The notes under the pieces: model-generated
The model's input: the letters and a program-made list of their open reading frames with translations, nothing else
Told to the model about the DNA's origin: nothing
The model's database searches: none
Shown: positions 54,750 through 64,000 of the stretch, one piece after another
Layout: each line of letters opens with the position of its first letter
Numbering within the stretch: position 1 is the stretch's first letter
DNA from: Azospirillum sp. RU38E
GTDB taxonomy: Bacteria > Pseudomonadota > Alphaproteobacteria > Azospirillales > Azospirillaceae
Length of the DNA stretch: 64,000 bases
Direction: 5' to 3'
NCBI RefSeq assembly: GCF_900188385.1
Contig: NZ_FZOI01000003.1
Location: forward strand, 186,001-250,000
Made by a program: the position numbers and the translations under genes

Positions 54750-55075
54750 GAAAGGCCCCTTGAAGTCGCACACCCGGCCGGCACATCCGGCCACTCTTAA
54801 ACATGGCTTTGAACAGGGCCAGCGCGTCGCGGTCAACATGAAAGTGACATGGCGGGGCATTAAGCGCGCGTTACGCCACGCCCGCCAGCCCCACAGCACG
54901 CCAAAGCCATACACCCCTTACCGCTTAACCATATTTGGCGCGGGGGTCAATGCGACAAGCGCCCCCCGGTACCATGGTCGCATGGCGCCGCGCGCATAAG
55001 AAATGCGGATAGCCTAAATGAAACAAGGCCCCGGGTTGCCCCGGAGCCCTGCTCCAACATCGAACCTGACGTCGA
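54750..55075. other. Long rplO-secY spacer
   Basis: 326 bases without a gene. It holds the terminator-like hairpin at 55027-55048 and, on the minus strand, two weak promoter candidates: TTGACC with a 17-base spacer and TTCAAA (-35 at 54831-54836 region), and TTGACC near 54945-54950 without a good -10. Suggests secY-adk can be transcribed separately. Confidence 0.45.
55027..55048 (-). terminator. Terminator-like hairpin between rplO and secY
   Basis: On the minus strand GGCTCCGG pairs with CCGGGGCC (one U-G wobble) around a six-base loop, followed by TTGTTTC, 27 bases after the rplO stop. Confidence 0.6.
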
Positions 55076-55558
55076 TCAGGCCTCAGTGGCTTCTTCCGCC
55101 ACCGCGACCTTCACGCTGCCACCGGCGGCTTCGACGGCGGCGATGGCGCCGGCAGAAGCACCGGCCACGTCAAACGTGGCCTTGGCAGTGATCGTGCCCT
55201 TGTTCAGCAGACGCACGCCATCACGGGCGGCGCGGGCCAGACCGGCCGCAACCAGCACATCGGCGGTGATCGTCTCGGCGGCGTTCAGGCGACCATCATC
55301 GATGGCCTTCTGCACGGCGCCGACATTGACCACAGCGTAGTCCTTGGCGAACGGCACGTTCGAGAAACCGCGCTTCGGCAGACGGCGATGCAGAGGCATC
55401 TGGCCGCCTTCGAAGCCCTTGATCGAGACGCCCGTACGGGACTTCTGACCCTTAACGCCACGGCCACCGGTCTTGCCCTTGCCGGACCCGATGCCGCGAC
55501 CGATACGCATGCGACCCTTGCGGGCGCCTTCGTTTTCGCGGATTTCGTTGAGCTTCAT
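55076..55558 (-). CDS. rplO: Ribosomal protein L15
   Basis: 160 residues; [20 protein letters not shown] is the Gly/Lys-rich N-terminal extension that threads into 23S rRNA, and [19 protein letters not shown] follows. Last gene before the terminator-like hairpin of the spc cluster. Confidence 0.97.
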   Translation of the reverse strand: MKLNEIRENEGARKGRMRIGRGIGSGKGKTGGRGVKGQKSRTGVSIKGFEGGQMPLHRRLPKRGFSNVPFAKDYAVVNVGAVQKAIDDGRLNAAETITADVLVAAGLARAARDGVRLLNKGTITAKATFDVAGASAGAIAAVEAAGGSVKVAVAEEATEA

Positions 55559-55593
55559 GGTGTCTATCCTTCAAGCCGTATCGGGGAAGCCTC

Positions 55594-55785
55594 TTACGAG
55601 GCCTCCTCGACGCGCACGAGGTGCCGAACCTTGTTGATCATCCCGCGGACGGAGGGGGTATCCTCCAGCTCGCGGGTGCGGTTCAGCTTGTTCAGACCCA
55701 GGCCGATCAGGGTGGCGCGCTGGTCGCCCTGGCGACCGATCGGACTACCGATCTGGGTCACGACGATGGTGGACTTGTCAGCCAT
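55594..55785 (-). CDS. rpmD: Ribosomal protein L30
   Basis: 63 residues, with [20 protein letters not shown] and [20 protein letters not shown]. It begins directly next to the rpsE stop with no gap. Confidence 0.96.
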   Translation of the reverse strand: MADKSTIVVTQIGSPIGRQGDQRATLIGLGLNKLNRTRELEDTPSVRGMINKVRHLVRVEEAS

Positions 55786-56406
55786 TTACGCGGCCTCCTT
55801 CTCACCTTCGCGCTTGCCGAGAATATCGGAAACGCGACGGCCACGACGGGCGGCCACAGCACGCGGGCTGACGCACTGCGCCAGGGCGTCGAAGGTCGCC
55901 TTGATCATGTTGTGCGGGTTGGAAGTGCCGACCGACTTGGTCACCACGTCCGCGACGCCCAGGGCTTCGAAGATGGCGCGCATCGGGCCACCGGCGATGA
56001 TACCGGTACCCGGCGGGGCTGCACGCAGCACGACCTTGCCGGCACCGAAGTGACCGTACACATCGTGATGCAGCGTGCGGCCTTCGCGCAGCGGCACGCG
56101 GATCATCGACCGCTTGGCCTGATCGGTGGCCTTGCGGATGGCTTCCGGCACTTCACGGGCCTTGCCCGAGCCGACGCCGACGCGACCCTTGGCGTCACCG
56201 ACAACGACGATGGCGGCGAAGCCGAAGCGACGACCACCCTTCACCACCTTGGCGACGCGATTGATCCCGACGAGTTTCTCGACGAGATCGTCGCCTTCGC
56301 GCTCCTCACGACGATCGCGGTTTTCACCACGGTCGCGGCGTTCGCCGCGATCGCGGTTCCGCCGCTCACCCTCGCCGCCGGCCGCGCTGTTCTCATTACG
56401 AGCCAT
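55786..56406 (-). CDS. rpsE: Ribosomal protein S5
   Basis: 206 residues; decoding-fidelity protein of the small subunit. The S5 core starts near [20 protein letters not shown] and contains [20 protein letters not shown]. About 38 residues of Arg/Asp/Glu/Asn-rich low complexity precede it ([20 protein letters not shown]), longer than in most homologues. Confidence 0.97.
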   Translation of the reverse strand: MARNENSAAGGEGERRNRDRGERRDRGENRDRREEREGDDLVEKLVGINRVAKVVKGGRRFGFAAIVVVGDAKGRVGVGSGKAREVPEAIRKATDQAKRSMIRVPLREGRTLHHDVYGHFGAGKVVLRAAPPGTGIIAGGPMRAIFEALGVADVVTKSVGTSNPHNMIKATFDALAQCVSPRAVAARRGRRVSDILGKREGEKEAA

Positions 56407-56416
56407 TGCTACCCCC

Positions 56417-56779
56417 TTAGAACTGCAGGCCGGCTTCGCGGGCGGCGTCGGCCAAAGCCTTCACACGACCGTGAAACAGATACTGACCGCGATCGAACAC
56501 GACGGCGCTCACACCCTTGGCCAGGGCGCGTTCGGCAATCAGCTTGCCGACGGCCTTGGCCGCTTCGATGTCCGCGCCGGTCTTGAGGGCGTCGCGGAGA
56601 TCCTTGTCCAGGGTCGAGGCAGCGGCGAGCGTATGGCCCGCCGTGTCGTCGATGATCTGGGCATAGATGTGCTGGCTCGACCGGAAGACCGAGAGACGAA
56701 CGCGACCACCCGCGAACTTGCGGATCCGGGTGCGCACCCGCGCCTTGCGACGCTGGTTGAGATCCTGTTGCTTGCTCAT
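56417..56779 (-). CDS. rplR: Ribosomal protein L18
   Basis: 120 residues; binds 5S rRNA with L5. Shows [20 protein letters not shown] and the C-terminal [20 protein letters not shown]. Confidence 0.97.
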   Translation of the reverse strand: MSKQQDLNQRRKARVRTRIRKFAGGRVRLSVFRSSQHIYAQIIDDTAGHTLAAASTLDKDLRDALKTGADIEAAKAVGKLIAERALAKGVSAVVFDRGQYLFHGRVKALADAAREAGLQF

Positions 56780-56790
56780 CGACGACCGCC

Positions 56791-57324
56791 TTACTTCTTC
56801 TTGCCTTCTTTGCGGACGATGATCTCGTTCTCATACTTCACACCCTTGCCCTTGTAGGGCTCAGGCGGACGATAAGAACGGATCTCCGCAGCGATCTGAC
56901 CCACCTGCTGCTTGTCAGCACCAGAGATCGAGATGGAGGTGGGCTTCTCGCACTTCATCGTGATACCCGCGGGAATCGGGTAACGGATGTCGTGGCTGAA
57001 GCCCAGGTTCAACACCAGCTCCGAACCAGCAACGGCGGCCTTGTAGCCGACGCCGGTGATTTCGAGATTCTTGGTGAAGCCCTTTTCCACACCGGTCACC
57101 AGATTGGCAAGGTTGGTGCGGGCGGTGGCCCAATTCTGACGAGCGCGAACCGTTTCGTTGCGCGGAGCGACGACAAGCTTGCCATCCTCCAGCTTCGCTT
57201 CGATCTCGTCGATAAGGATGAGGCTGAGCTGACCCAGCTTACCCTTGGCGGTGACAGTCTGACCGGTGACCTGAACGGTTACCCCGGCCGGAACCGGCAC
57301 CGGATGCTTTCCGATACGCGACAT
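56791..57324 (-). CDS. rplF: Ribosomal protein L6
   Basis: 177 residues, two related domains. Begins [20 protein letters not shown]; the C-terminal domain has the signature [16 protein letters not shown] used in rRNA binding. Confidence 0.97.
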   Translation of the reverse strand: MSRIGKHPVPVPAGVTVQVTGQTVTAKGKLGQLSLILIDEIEAKLEDGKLVVAPRNETVRARQNWATARTNLANLVTGVEKGFTKNLEITGVGYKAAVAGSELVLNLGFSHDIRYPIPAGITMKCEKPTSISISGADKQQVGQIAAEIRSYRPPEPYKGKGVKYENEIIVRKEGKKK

Positions 57325-57335
57325 GGCCGTGCTCC

Positions 57336-57734
57336 TTAGAACACCTTGCAGAGGACTTCACCGCCAACATTGGCGGCGCGGGCCTCGTTGTCAGACATGA
57401 CGCCGCGCGGCGTCGAGAGGATCGCGATACCCAGCCCGTTATACACGCGCTGCAGATCGGCGATCTTGGAGTAAATCCGGCGGCCCGGCTTGGAAACGCG
57501 ATGCACTTCCTTAATGACCGGTTCGCCTTCGTGGTACTTCAGCTCGATGCGAAGATTGCTCACACCGGGCTTCACATCCTCAACGGAATAACCGCGGATG
57601 TAGCCTTCGCGCTTCAAAACTTCCAGCACATTGGTGCGGAGCTTGGAGGCCGGGCTGCTAACGACCGACATGCGGGCTTTCTGACCGTTACGAATACGAG
57701 TCAGCATATCGCCCAGGGGATCGCTCAGGTTCAT
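57336..57734 (-). CDS. rpsH: Ribosomal protein S8
   Basis: 132 residues; primary 16S-binding protein and, in E. coli, the translational repressor of the spc operon. Starts [21 protein letters not shown]-terminal [20 protein letters not shown] is the rRNA-binding motif. Confidence 0.97.
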   Translation of the reverse strand: MNLSDPLGDMLTRIRNGQKARMSVVSSPASKLRTNVLEVLKREGYIRGYSVEDVKPGVSNLRIELKYHEGEPVIKEVHRVSKPGRRIYSKIADLQRVYNGLGIAILSTPRGVMSDNEARAANVGGEVLCKVF

Positions 57735-57747
57735 TACCCGACCCTCC

Positions 57748-58053
57748 TTACCAGCTGGACTTGGTCATGCCCGGGATCTGGCCATTGCTGGCAAGATCAC
57801 GCAGGGCGACGCGGCAGAGACGGAACTTGCGATAGAAGGCGCGCGGACGCCCCGTCAGTTCGCAACGGTTCCGGATGCGGGTGCGGCTGCCATTGCGGGG
57901 CAGCTGCGCCAGCTTCAGCACGGCCGCGAAACGCTCGTCATCGGGCAGATCACGGTTGCGGGCGGTCGCCTTGAGGGCGGCGCGCTTTTCGCGGTGCTTC
58001 GCCGCCAGCTCGGTGCGACGCTTGTTCTTCTCGACAGAGCTCTTCTTAGCCAT
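57748..58053 (-). CDS. rpsN: Ribosomal protein S14
   Basis: 101 residues, the zinc-free long form; ends with [20 protein letters not shown] and the [13 protein letters not shown] tail. Its start overlaps the rplE stop by eight bases. Confidence 0.97.
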   Translation of the reverse strand: MAKKSSVEKNKRRTELAAKHREKRAALKATARNRDLPDDERFAAVLKLAQLPRNGSRTRIRNRCELTGRPRAFYRKFRLCRVALRDLASNGQIPGMTKSSW

Positions 58054-58606
58054 GATTCCCCGCCTCCCCGATGAACGGCATCTGGAAAGCCTTCAAGAGA
58101 GCCTTGGCTTCCTTGTCGGTCTCAGCCGTCGTCACGAAGATGATGTCCATGCCACGGATTTCATCGATCTTGTCGTAATCGATTTCCGGGAAAATGATCT
58201 GTTCCTTCAGACCCATGGCGTAGTTCCCCCGGCCATCGAAGCTGGTCGCCGGGATACCGCGGAAGTCGCGGACGCGGGGCAGCGCGATGGTGACCAGACG
58301 GTCCAGGAACTCGTACATGCGGTCACGGCGCAGAGTCACCTTGCAACCGATGGGCATGCCTTCACGCAGCTTGAACTGCGCGATGGACTTGCGGGCCTTG
58401 GTGATCACGGGCTTCTGACCGGTGATCGCAGCCAGCTCAGCAGCAGCCGCGTTCACCTTCTTGCTGTCGCCGGCGGCTTCGCCGACACCCATGTTGATAA
58501 CGATCTTTTCCAGGCTCGGAATCTGCATGTCGTTGGCGTAGTTAAACTCCGCCTTCAACTTGGCCCGGATGACCGTATCGTACTGTTCCTTCAGACGGGC
58601 AGCCAT
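58046..58606 (-). CDS. rplE: Ribosomal protein L5
   Basis: 186 residues from the ATG at 58606, which has GAGG at good spacing. 5S rRNA-binding, central protuberance. [20 protein letters not shown] and [20 protein letters not shown] are typical. Confidence 0.96.
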   Translation of the reverse strand: MAARLKEQYDTVIRAKLKAEFNYANDMQIPSLEKIVINMGVGEAAGDSKKVNAAAAELAAITGQKPVITKARKSIAQFKLREGMPIGCKVTLRRDRMYEFLDRLVTIALPRVRDFRGIPATSFDGRGNYAMGLKEQIIFPEIDYDKIDEIRGMDIIFVTTAETDKEAKALLKAFQMPFIGEAGNHG

Positions 58607-58614
58607 TGTGCGCC

Positions 58615-58932
58615 TCACTGGTCGATCACTTCACCGGAAGCCTTGGCGAAGCGAACCTTGCGGCCGTCCTCCAGGGTCCGGAAGCCAACGCGGGTCGGCT
58701 TGTTGGTCTTCGGGTCGATGTGCGCAACGTTGGACACGTCCAGCGCAGCTTCGATCTCGACGATGCCGCCCTGCTGCATCGGGGTCTGACGCTGGTGCTT
58801 CTTCACCAGGTTGACACCGCGCACCTTGACGCGACCTTCGGTCGGCAGCACTTCGATGACTTCGCCCGTCTTGCCCTTGTCCTTGCCAGCGATGACAACG
58901 ACACGGTCATTCTTGCGGATCTTCGCAGCCAT
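58615..58932 (-). CDS. rplX: Ribosomal protein L24
   Basis: 105 residues; assembly initiator protein with a KOW motif ([20 protein letters not shown]). Its ATG shares one base with the rplN stop. Confidence 0.97.
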   Translation of the reverse strand: MAAKIRKNDRVVVIAGKDKGKTGEVIEVLPTEGRVKVRGVNLVKKHQRQTPMQQGGIVEIEAALDVSNVAHIDPKTNKPTRVGFRTLEDGRKVRFAKASGEVIDQ

Positions 58933-59300
58933 CAGAGCACCTCCGGCGCCAGCGAAATGATCTTCATGAACTTCTTACCGCGCAGCTCACGAGTGACCGG
59001 CCCGAAGATACGGGTACCGATCGGCTCACCCTGCTTGTTGATCAGCACGGCAGCATTGCGGTCGAAGCGGATGACGGAACCGTCTTCACGACGCAGTTCC
59101 TTGGCGGTGCGAACGATGACGGCGCGATGCACATCACCCTTCTTCACGCGGCCGCGCGGAATCGCTTCCTTCACCGACACGACGATAACATCGCCGATGG
59201 CGGCGAAGCGACGACCTGCGCCGCCCAACACCTTGATGCACTGCACCCGGCGCGCGCCGCTATTGTCGGCGACCTCCAGGTTGGTTTGCATCTGAATCAT
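58932..59300 (-). CDS. rplN: Ribosomal protein L14
   Basis: 122 residues, begins [20 protein letters not shown], one of the most conserved ribosomal proteins, located at the subunit interface. Its stop overlaps the rplX start by one base. Confidence 0.97.
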   Translation of the reverse strand: MIQMQTNLEVADNSGARRVQCIKVLGGAGRRFAAIGDVIVVSVKEAIPRGRVKKGDVHRAVIVRTAKELRREDGSVIRFDRNAAVLINKQGEPIGTRIFGPVTRELRGKKFMKIISLAPEVL

Positions 59301-59369
59301 GGAATGGCTTCCTTATGTATTCAGCTGTTTTGGCCAATGAAGACCGGCGGCCGAAGCCGCCGGGTTCAA

Positions 59370-59618
59370 TCAGCCGTTGTCGGCGACCGGAGTCGCCAGC
59401 ACGGTCCACCGCTTGGACTTGGAAATCGGACGGCATTCTTCGATCTGGACAGTGTCCCCGATCTTGACGCTGTTCGACTCGTCGTGAGCGGCGTACTTCT
59501 TGGACTGCTTGATGAACTTCTTATACACGGGGTGCATAACGCGGCGCTCGACCAGTACAGTGACGGTCTTGTCAGCCTTGTCGGACACCACGGTACCCTG
59601 CAGGACGCGACGGGGCAT
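59370..59618 (-). CDS. rpsQ: Ribosomal protein S17
   Basis: 82 residues; [20 protein letters not shown] and the [20 protein letters not shown] segment are typical. Separated from rplN by 69 bases without notable structure. Confidence 0.97.
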   Translation of the reverse strand: MPRRVLQGTVVSDKADKTVTVLVERRVMHPVYKKFIKQSKKYAAHDESNSVKIGDTVQIEECRPISKSKRWTVLATPVADNG

Positions 59619-59633
59619 CTTGTAACCCCTCCC

Positions 59634-59843
59634 TTAGGACGCGGCGGCAGCAGACGCAGTCTGCTGGCCGAGAATGGTCTTGATGCGGGCGATATCGCGA
59701 CGCACCTCACGAACCCGCGCCGTGTTCTCCAGCTGGCCAGAGGCCTTCTGGAAACGCAGGTTGAACTGTTCCTTCTTGAGCGAGAGGAGCTGATCGTTCA
59801 GCTCGTCTGCGCTCTTGGCCCGAAGGTCGGTAGCCTTCGTCAT
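59634..59843 (-). CDS. rpmC: Ribosomal protein L29
   Basis: 69 residues; two-helix protein at the exit tunnel ([39 protein letters not shown]). Its ATG overlaps the rplP stop by four bases. Confidence 0.96.
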   Translation of the reverse strand: MTKATDLRAKSADELNDQLLSLKKEQFNLRFQKASGQLENTARVREVRRDIARIKTILGQQTASAAAAS

Positions 59844-60265
59844 GCCTCACCCCCTTCACCCAGACGGGTGACCATACGCACCTTGATCGGCAGCTTTGCA
59901 GCGGCCAGTTCGAAGGCGCGCTTGGCGAGATCCGCCGGCACACCGTCGAGTTCAAACATGATACGCCCCGGCGCAACGCGGGCCGCCCAGAATTCGGGCG
60001 AACCCTTACCGGAACCCATTCGCACTTCCGCCGGCTTGGACGAAACGGGCAGATCCGGGAAAATCCGGATCCACACGCGGCCCTGACGGCGCAGGTGACG
60101 GGTGATGGCGCGACGCGCAGATTCGATCTGACGTGCCGTAATACGCGCCGGCTCGACAGCTTTCAAGCCGAAAGCGCCGAAATTCAGCGTGGTGCCGCCC
60201 TTGGACGCGCCGTGAATACGGCCCTTGTGCGCCTTGCGGTACTTAGTACGCTTCGGACTCAGCAT
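59840..60265 (-). CDS. rplP: Ribosomal protein L16
   Basis: 141 residues; starts [20 protein letters not shown] and helps form the A-site and peptidyl-transferase region ([16 protein letters not shown]-like stretch [18 protein letters not shown]). Confidence 0.97.
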   Translation of the reverse strand: MLSPKRTKYRKAHKGRIHGASKGGTTLNFGAFGLKAVEPARITARQIESARRAITRHLRRQGRVWIRIFPDLPVSSKPAEVRMGSGKGSPEFWAARVAPGRIMFELDGVPADLAKRAFELAAAKLPIKVRMVTRLGEGGEA

Positions 60266-60307
60266 GGCATGTAGCCTTCTCTATATCCCTGCCAGTATCC
60301 GGACGTC

Positions 60308-60985
60308 TCAGCGGACCGGGGTCTGATCCGCGGCGCGCTTGTCCTGCGCCATCGGATCGTGAGCCAGGACTTCGCCCTTGAACACCCAAACCTTGACACC
60401 GCAGGTGCCGTAGGTGGTCATCGCGGTACCAACACCATAGTCGATGTCGGCGCGCAGCGTGTGCAGCGGCACGCGGCCTTCACGGTACCATTCGATACGC
60501 GCAATCTCAGCCCCGCCCAGACGGCCGGAGCAGTTGATACGAATACCCTGGGCACCCAGACGCATGGCGGACTGCACGGCGCGCTTCATGGCGCGACGGA
60601 AAGCCACACGGCGTTCCAGCTGGCTAGCGATGTTCTCGGCGATCAGACGCGCATCGAGCTCCGGCTTGCGGATTTCGACGATGTTCAGATTCACCTCGGA
60701 ACCGGCCATCTTCGACAGTTCGGAGCGCAGCTTTTCGATGTCTGCGCCCTTCTTGCCGATCACCACGCCCGGACGGGCGGTGTGGATGGTCACGCGGGCC
60801 TTCTTAGCCGGACGCTCGATCACCACGCGGCTGACACCAGCAGCCTGCAGGCGAGCCTGCAGGTACTTGCGCAGACGCAGATCCTGGTGCAGCAGCTTGG
60901 CATAGTCGCGATCAGCGAACCAGCGGCTGTCCCAGGTGCGGTTGATACCGACGCGAAGGCCGATCGGATTGACTTTCTGACCCAT
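60308..60985 (-). CDS. rpsC: Ribosomal protein S3
   Basis: 225 residues; begins [20 protein letters not shown], with a KH domain ([20 protein letters not shown]) at the mRNA entry site. Its start shares a base with the rplV stop. Confidence 0.97.
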   Translation of the reverse strand: MGQKVNPIGLRVGINRTWDSRWFADRDYAKLLHQDLRLRKYLQARLQAAGVSRVVIERPAKKARVTIHTARPGVVIGKKGADIEKLRSELSKMAGSEVNLNIVEIRKPELDARLIAENIASQLERRVAFRRAMKRAVQSAMRLGAQGIRINCSGRLGGAEIARIEWYREGRVPLHTLRADIDYGVGTAMTTYGTCGVKVWVFKGEVLAHDPMAQDKRAADQTPVR

Positions 60986-61383
60986 TACTCAGCGGCCTCC
61001 CCGGCCTTCTCCTCGACGCGCTCACGAACGATCACGGTCAGGTTGCTGAACAGCTTTTCGACGCGAGCACCACGACCGCGAGCGCGGGCATGGAAACGCT
61101 TCATAACCAGGGCCTTGCCCACGGAAGCGTGCGAGACGAAAAGACGATCAACATCCAGCTGGTGGTTATTCTCGGCGTTCGCGATAGCGGACTGGAGAAC
61201 CTTCTTCACCTCACCGGCGATGCGGCGCTTGGAGAATGTAAGAAGGGCGACGGCTTCACCAGCGGACTTTCCACGGATCAGCTGTGCAACCAGGTTCAGC
61301 TTCTGCGGGCTCGTGCGGATCATTCCGCCGAACGCCGAGGCCTCAGTCTCGCTGAGGCGCCGCTCTGCAGCAGGCTTGCCCAT
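60985..61383 (-). CDS. rplV: Ribosomal protein L22
   Basis: 132 residues, longer than the usual ~110 due to N-terminal and C-terminal extensions. [20 protein letters not shown] and the exit-tunnel hairpin ([20 protein letters not shown]), where macrolide-resistance mutations occur in other bacteria. Confidence 0.97.
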   Translation of the reverse strand: MGKPAAERRLSETEASAFGGMIRTSPQKLNLVAQLIRGKSAGEAVALLTFSKRRIAGEVKKVLQSAIANAENNHQLDVDRLFVSHASVGKALVMKRFHARARGRGARVEKLFSNLTVIVRERVEEKAGEAAE

Positions 61384-61385
61384 GA

Positions 61386-61664
61386 TTACTTCCTCTTCGC
61401 CTTCTTGTCGGCCGCATGGCCATAGAACGTCCGGGTCGGCGAGAACTCACCGAACTTATGACCGATCATATTCTCAGTCACCAGCACCGGCAGGAACTTC
61501 TGGCCATTGTAGACGCCAAAGGTCAGACCAACGAAATGCGGCAGAATGGTGGAACGACGCGACCAGATCTTGATGATCTCGTTGCGGCCGGACGCACGCG
61601 CCTTGTCTGCCTTCTTCAACAGGTAGCCGTCTACGAACGGCCCCTTCCAAACGGAACGAGTCAC
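61386..61664 (-). CDS. rpsS: Ribosomal protein S19
   Basis: 92 residues; [20 protein letters not shown] and [20 protein letters not shown] are the family hallmarks. Located between rplB and rplV with two bases to rplV. Confidence 0.97.
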   Translation of the reverse strand: MTRSVWKGPFVDGYLLKKADKARASGRNEIIKIWSRRSTILPHFVGLTFGVYNGQKFLPVLVTENMIGHKFGEFSPTRTFYGHAADKKAKRK

Positions 61665-61675
61665 GGCAGCACTCC

Positions 61676-62500
61676 TTACTTAGCGCGACGACGGATAATG
61701 AGCTTATCCGTGGCCTTGTTCTGACGCGTCTTCTTGCCCTTAGTCGGCTTGCCCCAGGGGGTGACCGGATGACGACCACCGGAAGTGCGGCCTTCACCAC
61801 CACCATGCGGGTGATCGATCGGGTTCATGGCAACACCACGAACCGACGGACGCTTACCCAGCCAGCGGTTACGACCAGCCTTGGCGATCACCACGTTGGA
61901 CTGGTCGGGGTTGGAGACGGCGCCGATCGTGGCCATGCACTCGCCGCGAACCATGCGCAGCTCGCCCGAGGGCAGCTTCAGCTGAGCATAGCCCTGGTCG
62001 CGACCGACCAGCTGCAGGTAGGTGCCGGCGGAACGCGCCAGCTGACCGCCCTTGCCCGCCTTCAGCTCCACATTGTGCACGATCGTGCCAACGGGAATGT
62101 TCTTCAGCGGCATGGCGTTGCCGGGCTTCACGTCAACCTTCTCACCAGCGATGATCACATCGCCAGCCTTCAGGCGCTGCGGCGCCAGAATGTAGGAGAG
62201 CGTGCCGTCCTCATACTTCACCAGAGCGATGAAGCCGGTACGGTTGGGATCGTATTCCAGACGCTCAACCGTCGCCGGCATGTCGAACTTGCGACGCTTG
62301 AAGTCGACGATACGGTAGGTGCGCTTGTGACCGCCGCCGATACGGCGGGCGGTGATACGACCCGTGTTGTTACGGCCACCCGAGGAGGAAAGACCCTCGG
62401 TCAGCATCTTGACGGGCTTGCCCTTGTACAGCTCGGAGCGATCCACCATAACCAGCTGGCGGAGGCTCGGCGTAATGGGACGGAAAGTCTTCAGTGCCAT
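61676..62500 (-). CDS. rplB: Ribosomal protein L2
   Basis: 274 residues; essential for peptidyl transferase. The conserved His-containing loop [20 protein letters not shown] and [20 protein letters not shown] are present. Confidence 0.98.
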   Translation of the reverse strand: MALKTFRPITPSLRQLVMVDRSELYKGKPVKMLTEGLSSSGGRNNTGRITARRIGGGHKRTYRIVDFKRRKFDMPATVERLEYDPNRTGFIALVKYEDGTLSYILAPQRLKAGDVIIAGEKVDVKPGNAMPLKNIPVGTIVHNVELKAGKGGQLARSAGTYLQLVGRDQGYAQLKLPSGELRMVRGECMATIGAVSNPDQSNVVIAKAGRNRWLGKRPSVRGVAMNPIDHPHGGGEGRTSGGRHPVTPWGKPTKGKKTRQNKATDKLIIRRRAK

Positions 62501-62510
62501 CGCTCTGTCC

Positions 62511-62828
62511 TCACACCCCGGTGGTCACGTCGATCGTGCTGCCCTCGGCGAGGGTGACCACGGCCTTCTTGTAGTCCGACCGGCGACCGATCGTCCCACG
62601 GAAGCGCTTGGTCTTCCCCTTGACCACAACGGTATTAACCGCCGTGACCTTCACCTTGAACAGGCCTTCGACCGCGGCCTTGATTTCCGGCTTCTTCGCA
62701 TCCAGACGCACCTTGAAGGTGACCTGGTTATGCTCGGAGCCCATGGTGGCCTTCTCGGTGATCACGGGCGCGACGATCAGATCGTACATGCGCTCGGCCG
62801 AGACAATCGTCTTCTTGGCAGTGCTCAT
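62511..62828 (-). CDS. rplW: Ribosomal protein L23
   Basis: 105 residues; docking site for trigger factor and SRP at the exit tunnel. [20 protein letters not shown] and [20 protein letters not shown]. The start overlaps the rplD stop by four bases. Confidence 0.97.
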   Translation of the reverse strand: MSTAKKTIVSAERMYDLIVAPVITEKATMGSEHNQVTFKVRLDAKKPEIKAAVEGLFKVKVTAVNTVVVKGKTKRFRGTIGRRSDYKKAVVTLAEGSTIDVTTGV

Positions 62829-63445
62829 TTCAGGCGAGCCTCCAGCTGCTCGACGGCATTACGCGTCAGGACGAGAACGTCCTTGCGCAGAATGTCGTAC
62901 ACGTTGGCGCCCTGCTCCGGCAGCACATCGATGTGCGGGATGTTGCGAGCGGCGCGGGTGAACTGCTCGTTCAGGTTCGCACCGTCGATGATCAGAGCAG
63001 AGGTCAGGCCCAGGGCCTGCAGCTGGCCGAACAGCACCTTGGTCTTGTGCGTTTCGGTAACAGCGCTCTCCAGAACGACCAGCTTGCCTTCAGCAGCCTT
63101 GACCGACAGGGCGGTCTTCAGCGCCAGCTTGCGGACCTTCTTGGTCATGTCATGTTCGTGGGAACGAACGACAGGCCCGAAAATGCGCGCACCGCCACGG
63201 AACTGCGGCGAGCGCAGCGAGCCCTGACGAGCACGGCCGGTGCCCTTCTGGCGCCACGGCTTCTTCGTGGTGCCGGAAATGTCGGAAATGCCCTTGGTCT
63301 TGTGCGTACCGGCGCGGCGCTTGGCGAGCTGCCACAGCACCATGCGCGCCAGGATGTCCTGACGAGAAGGCAGGCCGAACACGTCTTCCGACAGCTCGAT
63401 CTCGCCAACGGTCTCGTTATTCAGGTTCTTAACGGACGTCTTCAT
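62825..63445 (-). CDS. rplD: Ribosomal protein L4
   Basis: 206 residues; the extended loop [20 protein letters not shown] lines the exit tunnel. In E. coli it is also the repressor of the S10 operon. Three bases separate it from rplC. Confidence 0.97.
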   Translation of the reverse strand: MKTSVKNLNNETVGEIELSEDVFGLPSRQDILARMVLWQLAKRRAGTHKTKGISDISGTTKKPWRQKGTGRARQGSLRSPQFRGGARIFGPVVRSHEHDMTKKVRKLALKTALSVKAAEGKLVVLESAVTETHKTKVLFGQLQALGLTSALIIDGANLNEQFTRAARNIPHIDVLPEQGANVYDILRKDVLVLTRNAVEQLEARLK

Positions 63446-63448
63446 TTA

Positions 63449-64000
63449 TCAGCCCTCCTGCGCCGCAGGAGCTTCGGCCGCCGGGGCACGGAAAGCGCCG
63501 GGGAACGGCACGCCCTCGGGCAGCTTCTTCTTGACGGCATCCTTGACCAGGACGAAAGCGCCCTCATGGCCCGGGACAGCGCCCTTGACCAGGATCAGAC
63601 CGCGTTCGGCATCAACCGACACGACCTTCAGATTCTGCACGGTCACGGTCTCGGAACCGAGGTGACCGGGCATCTTCTTGTTCTTGAAGGTCTTACCGGG
63701 ATCCTGGCGACCACCGGTGGAACCGATGGAGCGGTGCGACACGGACACACCGTGGGTCGCGCGCAGACCACCGAAATTCCAGCGCTTCATACCGCCGGCA
63801 AAACCCTTACCGAGGGTCGTGCCCTGCACGTCGACGAACTGGCCGGCAACGAAATGATCCGCGGTCAGCTCAGCACCAACCTCGATCAGGTTGGCGGGCT
63901 CAACGCGGAATTCCACGAGCTTCTTCTTCGGCTCGACCTTGGCCCGGGCGAACACCTCACGCTGGGCCTTGGCGACGTTCTTCACCTTGGCCTTGACGGC
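63449..64000 (-). CDS. rplC: Ribosomal protein L3, N-terminus beyond window
   Basis: The frame is open to the right edge; about 183 C-terminal residues are present. [20 protein letters not shown] and [20 protein letters not shown] are the L3 core loop that reaches the peptidyl-transferase centre. The final residues ([14 protein letters not shown]) are an Ala/Pro-rich tail. Confidence 0.96.
   Translation of the reverse strand, partial: AVKAKVKNVAKAQREVFARAKVEPKKKLVEFRVEPANLIEVGAELTADHFVAGQFVDVQGTTLGKGFAGGMKRWNFGGLRATHGVSVSHRSIGSTGGRQDPGKTFKNKKMPGHLGSETVTVQNLKVVSVDAERGLILVKGAVPGHEGAFVLVKDAVKKKLPEGVPFPGAFRAPAAEAPAAQEG

Noticed and set aside
1-64000. CRISPR array, tRNA, rRNA, prophage or transposase
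   Set aside because: Looked for spaced repeats, cloverleaf-like ends and recombinase motifs while reading; none convincing.

Overview
The window is chromosomal DNA of high GC content, densely packed with genes, from an alphaproteobacterium. It most likely belongs to the Rhodospirillales/Azospirillaceae. This is inferred from the alphaproteobacterial ribosomal-protein order, a ChpT phosphotransferase gene, a TTAA-N7-TTAA CtrA-type box, an rpoN-hpf-ptsN cluster, and a cheA-cheW-cheY-cheB-cheR operon of the kind known from Azospirillum and Rhodospirillum Che1. No rRNA, tRNA, CRISPR array, transposase or prophage gene was seen.

Layout. 1-1663: two cotranscribed proteins of unknown function. 1.9-10.3 kb: thioredoxin, an atypical pyruvate kinase, and a leftward operon trpA - unknown gene - HEPN gene - accD - folC, followed by an HWE-type sensor kinase. 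10.4-15 kb: Leu/Glu-type dehydrogenase, a membrane-anchored peptidoglycan-binding protein, a pseudo-receiver/HPt protein and an OmpR-type regulator. 15.1-25 kb: putA with a divergent Lrp-type regulator, a FolB-like protein, threonine ammonia-lyase and 5-oxoprolinase (amino-acid catabolism). 25.1-31.8 kb: the chemotaxis operon preceded by chpT. 31.8-41.7 kb: DUF3553 protein, moaA, nadK, unknown genes, a module of EF-hand protein, ECF sigma factor, anti-sigma candidate, periplasmic metal-sensor-like protein, DUF1800 and DUF1501 proteins, and a nicotinate phosphoribosyltransferase. 42-44.8 kb: ptsN-hpf-rpoN. 45-49 kb: a bufferin-type metal-handling RiPP operon (bufA-bufB-bufC-doxX, a small exported protein, sigF, nrsF). 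49-64 kb: GST, then the alpha, spc and S10 ribosomal clusters, all on the minus strand and running out of the window inside rplC.

How the genes work together. The bufA operon encodes a cysteine-rich exported precursor, its DUF692 modifying enzyme and partner, a DoxX membrane protein, and its own ECF sigma/anti-sigma pair; a GTAACC...CGAA promoter lies upstream of bufA. The module at 35.6-40.4 kb has a similar logic, with a sigma factor, a membrane anti-sigma candidate and a periplasmic sensor. ChpT and a CtrA-type box next to cheA suggest cell-cycle control of chemotaxis.

Most interesting items: the two-gene HEPN module of lower GC content inside the trpA-accD-folC operon; the bufferin operon with an extra small secreted protein; a four-stem RNA fold in the rpsK-rpoA spacer; a strong promoter and hairpin-rich leader before rpsM; and a pseudo-receiver/HPt protein that has lost its phospho-acceptor aspartate. 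All calls come from reading sequence and motifs by eye; no database search was run.
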